This document shows, in pieces, positions 60,907 through 64,000 of a stretch of 64,000 nucleotides of DNA. This DNA comes from Ralstonia condita (GTDB lineage Bacteria; Pseudomonadota; Gammaproteobacteria; Burkholderiales; Burkholderiaceae): contig NZ_CATYWO010000002.1 in NCBI RefSeq assembly GCF_958405655.1, positions 992,001 to 1,056,000 of the forward strand, given 5' to 3'. Each line of letters begins with the position of its first letter. Positions within the stretch are counted from its first letter, which is position 1. Made by a program: the position numbers and the translations under genes. The notes beneath the pieces were generated by a model. The model saw only the letters and a list, made by a program, of their open reading frames with translations, searched no databases and had not been told where the DNA came from.

Positions 60907-62217
60907 TCAAGCGCGGTCGGCCGGCAGGCGTTGCGCGGTAGCGGCGGTCTTGGCGTTGGCGGGCTTGGCCTCGGCCTTGGCAGCAGGCGCAGCGGGTGCG
61001 TCGGCTTTGGCTTCGGTCGGTGCTGCGGGCGCTTCGGGTTGTGCACCCGGCAGCACCACGCGCTTGGTGACCAGGCTATCCATGGTGACCGTGTTGGGCG
61101 CCACGGCGTCGCCGGGGCGCACGCGCTGGATGCCGTTCACGACGATGCGCTCGCCGGCCTTCAGGCCCGACTTCACAACGCGCAGGCCGTCGATGGAGGC
61201 GCCCAGCACCACCGGGCGATAGCTCGTCTTGTTGGCCGCATCCACCACCAGGACGAACTTCTTGTCCTGGTCCGTACCGATGGCCTTGTCGGTGATGAGG
61301 ATGGCGTCGTGCGGCGCGCCGGTGCTCATGCGCACGCGGGCGTAGAGGCCCGGCGTGAGGCGGCCGTCGGCGTTGTCCAGCGTGGCGCGCACGCGGATGG
61401 TGCCCGAGCGCACATCCAGCCGGTTGTCGACGGACTGGATCACGCCTTCGCGCGTGTAGCCGTCTTCATTGGCCAGCCCGATGTAGACCGGCGTCTTCGC
61501 GCCCTGCGCCGCCTTGGCGGAGTAGCGCAGGTAGCTTTGTTCATCCGCATCGAACGCCACGTACATCGGCGAGACCGACACCAGCGTCGTCAGCACCGGC
61601 GCAGCACCACCGGCGGAGACGACGTTGCCGACAGTGATTTCTGCGCGCGACACGCGGCCCGCGACTGGCGCCACGATGTGCGTGTACTCCAGGTTCAGTT
61701 TGGCGGCATCCAGCGCGGCGGCGGCGCCTTGCAGGTTGGCTTGCGCCTCGCGTGCGGCGTTCTCCTTCTCTTCGAACTCGCGGCGCGCGATGGCGTTGTC
61801 GGCCACCAGCTTCTGTGCACGGTCCAGCTCCGACGAGGTGTAGGCCACACGGGATTTGGCGGCCGTCAGCGCGGCTTGCGTGCGGGCCACTTCGGCCGCG
61901 TAGGGGCGCGGGTCGATGGTGAACAGCGCGTCGCCCTTCTTGACGATGCTGCCGTCCTTGAAGTGGACGGCGGTGATGGTGCCGCTCACCAGGGGGCGGA
62001 CTTCAACGCGTTGAACGGCCTCGATGCGGCCGGAAAACTCATCCCACTCGGCCACGTTGCGTGCCACGACAGGCGCCACGTCAACGGGGGGGGCGGCGGG
62101 CGCGGCCGCCGGCTGCTGCGACGCGCCGGCGCTGGAAACAAGACCGTAGGTGCCCACGGCCGCAGCGCCGAGCACGGCGGCGACCGAAATGGCAATGGTG
62201 CGTTTGGACAGGCTCAT
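60907..62217 (-). CDS. bpeE: RND periplasmic adaptor, BpeE/CeoA-like
   Basis: This 436-aa membrane fusion protein of the MexE/BpeE group has N-terminal signal/anchor RTIAISVAAVLGAAAVGTYG, RPLVSGTITAVHFKDGSIVKKGDALFTIDPRPY (lipoyl half), helical hairpin (about 100-165), NLEYTHIVAPVAGRVSRAEITVGN and a barrel domain. The last 40 residues are Ala/Lys/Pro-rich and low-complexity. The ATG at 62217 is chosen; the upstream frame to 62319 is arginine-rich and unsupported. It is the second gene of the operon, after the lipase-like gene. Confidence 0.92.
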   Translation of the reverse strand: MSLSKRTIAISVAAVLGAAAVGTYGLVSSAGASQQPAAAPAAPPVDVAPVVARNVAEWDEFSGRIEAVQRVEVRPLVSGTITAVHFKDGSIVKKGDALFTIDPRPYAAEVARTQAALTAAKSRVAYTSSELDRAQKLVADNAIARREFEEKENAAREAQANLQGAAAALDAAKLNLEYTHIVAPVAGRVSRAEITVGNVVSAGGAAPVLTTLVSVSPMYVAFDADEQSYLRYSAKAAQGAKTPVYIGLANEDGYTREGVIQSVDNRLDVRSGTIRVRATLDNADGRLTPGLYARVRMSTGAPHDAILITDKAIGTDQDKKFVLVVDAANKTSYRPVVLGASIDGLRVVKSGLKAGERIVVNGIQRVRPGDAVAPNTVTMDSLVTKRVVLPGAQPEAPAAPTEAKADAPAAPAAKAEAKPANAKTAATAQRLPADRA

Positions 62218-62340
62218 GATGTCTCTCGATTTCGGTGGGGTAAGCAAAGCGCAATGCTCAAAAAAACGCGGGGGAAAACGTTTGAGCCGCAGCGTAGGAA
62301 CACGCCTGCGGCCACGCACTCCGTTTCTTGTTATGTCGGT

Positions 62341-63429
62341 TCAGCCAGGCGTCTCCCCGGTGGGCCGAGGGGGCGTGCCATCGTCGCGGTCGGCGCACGC
62401 GCGGCGCTTGCGCGGTGCGGGCTGCCGCGTCATGCCGAGGTGCCAGCGCAGGAAGCACGTGATCTCGTCCCGTGCCACGGCGCTCATGGCGATGGATTCG
62501 TGGCAGGCCTCGTTCACGCGCACGACCTGCGTGACGACGCCCGCCTCGATGAGGGCCGCGGCATAGCGCTCCGCTTCGGCGCGCAGCAGGTCTTGCGGCG
62601 CCGTGAGCAGCAGTGCGGGCGGCAAGCCCTGCAGGCGGCGCGACTCCACGGGCGCGGCGTACGGGTGCACGCGCTCGGTCGGCCGGGGCAGGTACTGGCG
62701 GTAGCACTCTGCGCAGACCTCGGCCGAGTTGTCGGCGTTGGCCAGGCGGTCGGGGCGCACGCGGGCCATGGTCGGGTCGAGCATCGGCGCAATCAGCACC
62801 TGCGCGCGCAGGGCGGGACCGCCGCGGTCACGCGCGATCATCGCCAGCGCGGCCGACAGGTTGCCTCCGGCGTCGTGCCCGGCCACCCCAATGCGGCGAC
62901 GGTCGATGCCCCATGCTGCCGCATGGTCGGCCATGCAGCACAGGGCGGCGTACACGTCCTCCGGCGCGGCGGGAAAGGGCGCGGCGGGCGCCAACGAATA
63001 GCCGACCGTCACGACCACCGCTGGCAGTGTGGCGGCAAGGTGGCGCGCCGGTGCATCGGCGTCGTCGATCGACCCGCGCACGAAGCCGCCGCCGTGCAGG
63101 TACAGCACCGCGGCATGGCGCAATGGGGCAGTCGCATCGTCCGCGTGCGTTTCCGGGCGGAACACACGCAGGCGAATCCGGCTGGCATAGCCCTGGGTCC
63201 AGTAATCGTCGACGTGCACTTGTCGCGTCAGCGCGGTGGTTCCCGCAGTTTCCTGACAGAAAGACGCTTGCTCTGGCAGTTCGGATGGTGCAGTGCGCAA
63301 ATTGTTATTCACTGCAACATTTATGGCGTCACTGCGGGCTTGCGTTCGCGATGGACGAACAGCGGCGGTCGCCCCATGGCCATTGGCGGAGCGTTCCGAA
63401 ACAACCAGACGCGGCGGAGAAGAACCCAT
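62341..63429 (-). CDS. llpE: LlpE-like alpha/beta hydrolase with degenerate nucleophile
   Basis: This 362-aa hormone-sensitive-lipase-type alpha/beta hydrolase has the oxyanion motif YLHGGGFVRGS (HGGG 112-115). At the nucleophile elbow, where the family has GDSAGG, it reads GHDAGG (184-189), so the catalytic serine is replaced by Asp186. The Asp (APQDLLRAE) and His (NEACHESI) regions are present. Its position between a LysR regulator and BpeEF-type genes matches llpE of Burkholderia, a lipase-like gene not required for efflux as far as I recall. The first 45 residues are low-complexity, so the true start may lie downstream of ATG 63429. Confidence 0.82.
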   Translation of the reverse strand: MGSSPPRLVVSERSANGHGATAAVRPSRTQARSDAINVAVNNNLRTAPSELPEQASFCQETAGTTALTRQVHVDDYWTQGYASRIRLRVFRPETHADDATAPLRHAAVLYLHGGGFVRGSIDDADAPARHLAATLPAVVVTVGYSLAPAAPFPAAPEDVYAALCCMADHAAAWGIDRRRIGVAGHDAGGNLSAALAMIARDRGGPALRAQVLIAPMLDPTMARVRPDRLANADNSAEVCAECYRQYLPRPTERVHPYAAPVESRRLQGLPPALLLTAPQDLLRAEAERYAAALIEAGVVTQVVRVNEACHESIAMSAVARDEITCFLRWHLGMTRQPAPRKRRACADRDDGTPPRPTGETPG

Positions 63430-63739
63430 GATGTCAGGCAGGGCTTATCTTTGCGGATAACCCGAATATCGATGGGCTGAATGATGGTGATTAGACGAAC
63501 GCAGATAAATGCCTATAATCGGACATCACTATTAGTGACAGCCGAACAATCAAAATCGGCGGTTGTGCTAAAAAGTGTTATCGCTCGAGGGCGATCTTGT
63601 TGCGCTGCGAAAACCGTCATCGCTGCCTTCCGATCGCGCCAGCCGGGCGCACCCCTTCAGATTCCACCGCCGTTGCGCATTGCCGTTTGGACTCCGGCAG
63701 TGCGCCTCGTCCGTGGCGTCCGACCTTCAGGAGCCGCAG
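63430..63739. promoter_or_regulatory. Divergent promoter region, llpE operon / LysR gene
   Basis: This 310-bp AT-rich spacer holds a consensus plus-strand -10 TATAAT at 63514-63519 (weak -35 TTAGAC at 63491-63496, 17-bp spacer). It also holds the perfect 13-bp dyad TCACTATTAGTGA at 63526-63538 and an interrupted dyad TTATC-N6-GATAA at 63445-63460. This is the expected site for LysR-family control of the efflux operon. Confidence 0.65.
63526..63538. promoter_or_regulatory. LysR-type T-N11-A box
   Basis: TCACTATTAGTGA is a perfect palindrome that is also an exact T-N11-A, the core LysR recognition pattern. It overlaps the predicted transcription start of the LysR gene and lies upstream of the efflux operon, suiting autorepression plus divergent activation. 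Confidence 0.6.
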
Positions 63740-64000
63740 ATGGATCGCTTGCAGGCCATGCAGGTTTTCACGCGTGTCGTGGAAGCCAGCAGTTTCACCA
63801 AGGCTGCCGACAGCCTTCAGTTACCCCGCGCCACGGTGACGAACCTGGTGCAAAGCCTTGAGGCGCATCTCGGCGTGCGCCTGCTGCACCGGACCACGCG
63901 CCGTGTGAACGTCACCGCCGACGGCGCTGCGTATTACGAGCGCTGCGTGCGTCTGCTCGGCGATCTGGAAGAGACGGAGGCCGCGTTCTCGCAAAGCGCA
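63740..64000 (+). CDS. bpeT: LysR-family regulator, BpeT/CeoR-like (partial, runs off the window)
   Basis: The first 87 residues are present: MDRLQAMQVFTRVVEASSFTKAADSLQLPRATVTNLVQSLEAHLGVRLLHRTTRRV, a full LysR helix-turn-helix (about 2-60), then the start of the linker. Full proteins are about 300 aa, so most lies beyond 64000. ATG 63740 is preceded by AGGAG. Location divergent from the llpE-bpeEF-oprC-like operon supports its role as the pump activator. Confidence 0.85.
   Translation, partial: MDRLQAMQVFTRVVEASSFTKAADSLQLPRATVTNLVQSLEAHLGVRLLHRTTRRVNVTADGAAYYERCVRLLGDLEETEAAFSQSA

Noticed and set aside
60889..63480. 863-codon plus-strand frame opposite the adaptor and lipase-like genes
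   Set aside because: It spans two genes and their spacer, has shadow-type composition and no homology.
1..64000. tRNA, rRNA, CRISPR arrays or intact IS elements
   Set aside because: None was recognised on either strand by eye; there is no transposase-like protein or regularly spaced repeat.

Overview
The window is GC-rich, densely coded DNA with a typical betaproteobacterial gene set. The BpeEF/CeoAB-type efflux operon with its lipase-like gene, the DUF3175 gene, dodecin, and the heavy load of RND pumps and two-component systems together point to Burkholderiaceae, most likely Ralstonia. That assignment is an inference from gene content. I see no rRNA, tRNA, CRISPR array or intact insertion sequence.

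Layout: 206-9433 (-) is a complete MdtABC-type RND efflux operon with its own outer-membrane channel. It is divergent from an OmpR/EnvZ-like pair (9687-11697). A DUF333 lipoprotein and an ArnT-type lipid A glycosyltransferase follow. 14391-21613 is a divergent sugar-acid catabolic locus. Minus-strand genes encode an RpiR/SIS regulator, an amidohydrolase of the D-aminoacylase family, RidA, a GntP-type permease and KDPG aldolase. Plus-strand genes encode a PLP-dependent D-serine-dehydratase-like deaminase and a KDG-kinase-like PfkB kinase. Read together they make a plausible route from N-acetyl-D-glucosaminate through D-glucosaminate, KDG and KDPG to pyruvate plus glyceraldehyde-3-phosphate. A perfect inverted pair of 13-bp boxes flanks the shared promoter region.

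21838-29388 (-) is a type VI secretion vgrG island: VgrG, a Tle4-like lipase effector, two tandem Tli4-family immunity proteins, a small membrane protein of unknown function and a PAAR spike tip. Just upstream lies the broken end of a penicillin-acylase-family gene. 30026-38680 holds a hybrid histidine kinase, an MFS exporter, DUF3175, dodecin, a phosphoesterase/acid phosphatase and a MauG-like di-haem peroxidase. 38789-47676 holds a TerC/CBS/CorC membrane protein, an EamA exporter, two AraC regulators, BaeS-BaeR-Spy, a universal stress protein and two small overlapping genes for exported proteins.

47677-48356 has no convincing protein gene but carries two strong plus-strand intrinsic terminators, so a small RNA or leader RNA is likely. 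It precedes a large PAS-GAF-PAS-GGDEF-EAL protein. 51789-54536 is a molybdenum block (ModE, flavodoxin-like protein, ModC, ModB) without a modA. A glutaminase follows. The window ends with a second RND pump, a BpeEF-OprC/CeoAB-OpcM-like operon whose lipase-like protein has lost its catalytic serine. Divergent from it is the 5' end of its LysR regulator, cut by the window edge.

The unifying theme is envelope stress and export: two tripartite RND pumps, three two-component sensors, Spy, ArnT and T6SS. BaeSR regulates mdtABC in E. coli, so the two separate loci here may be functionally linked.
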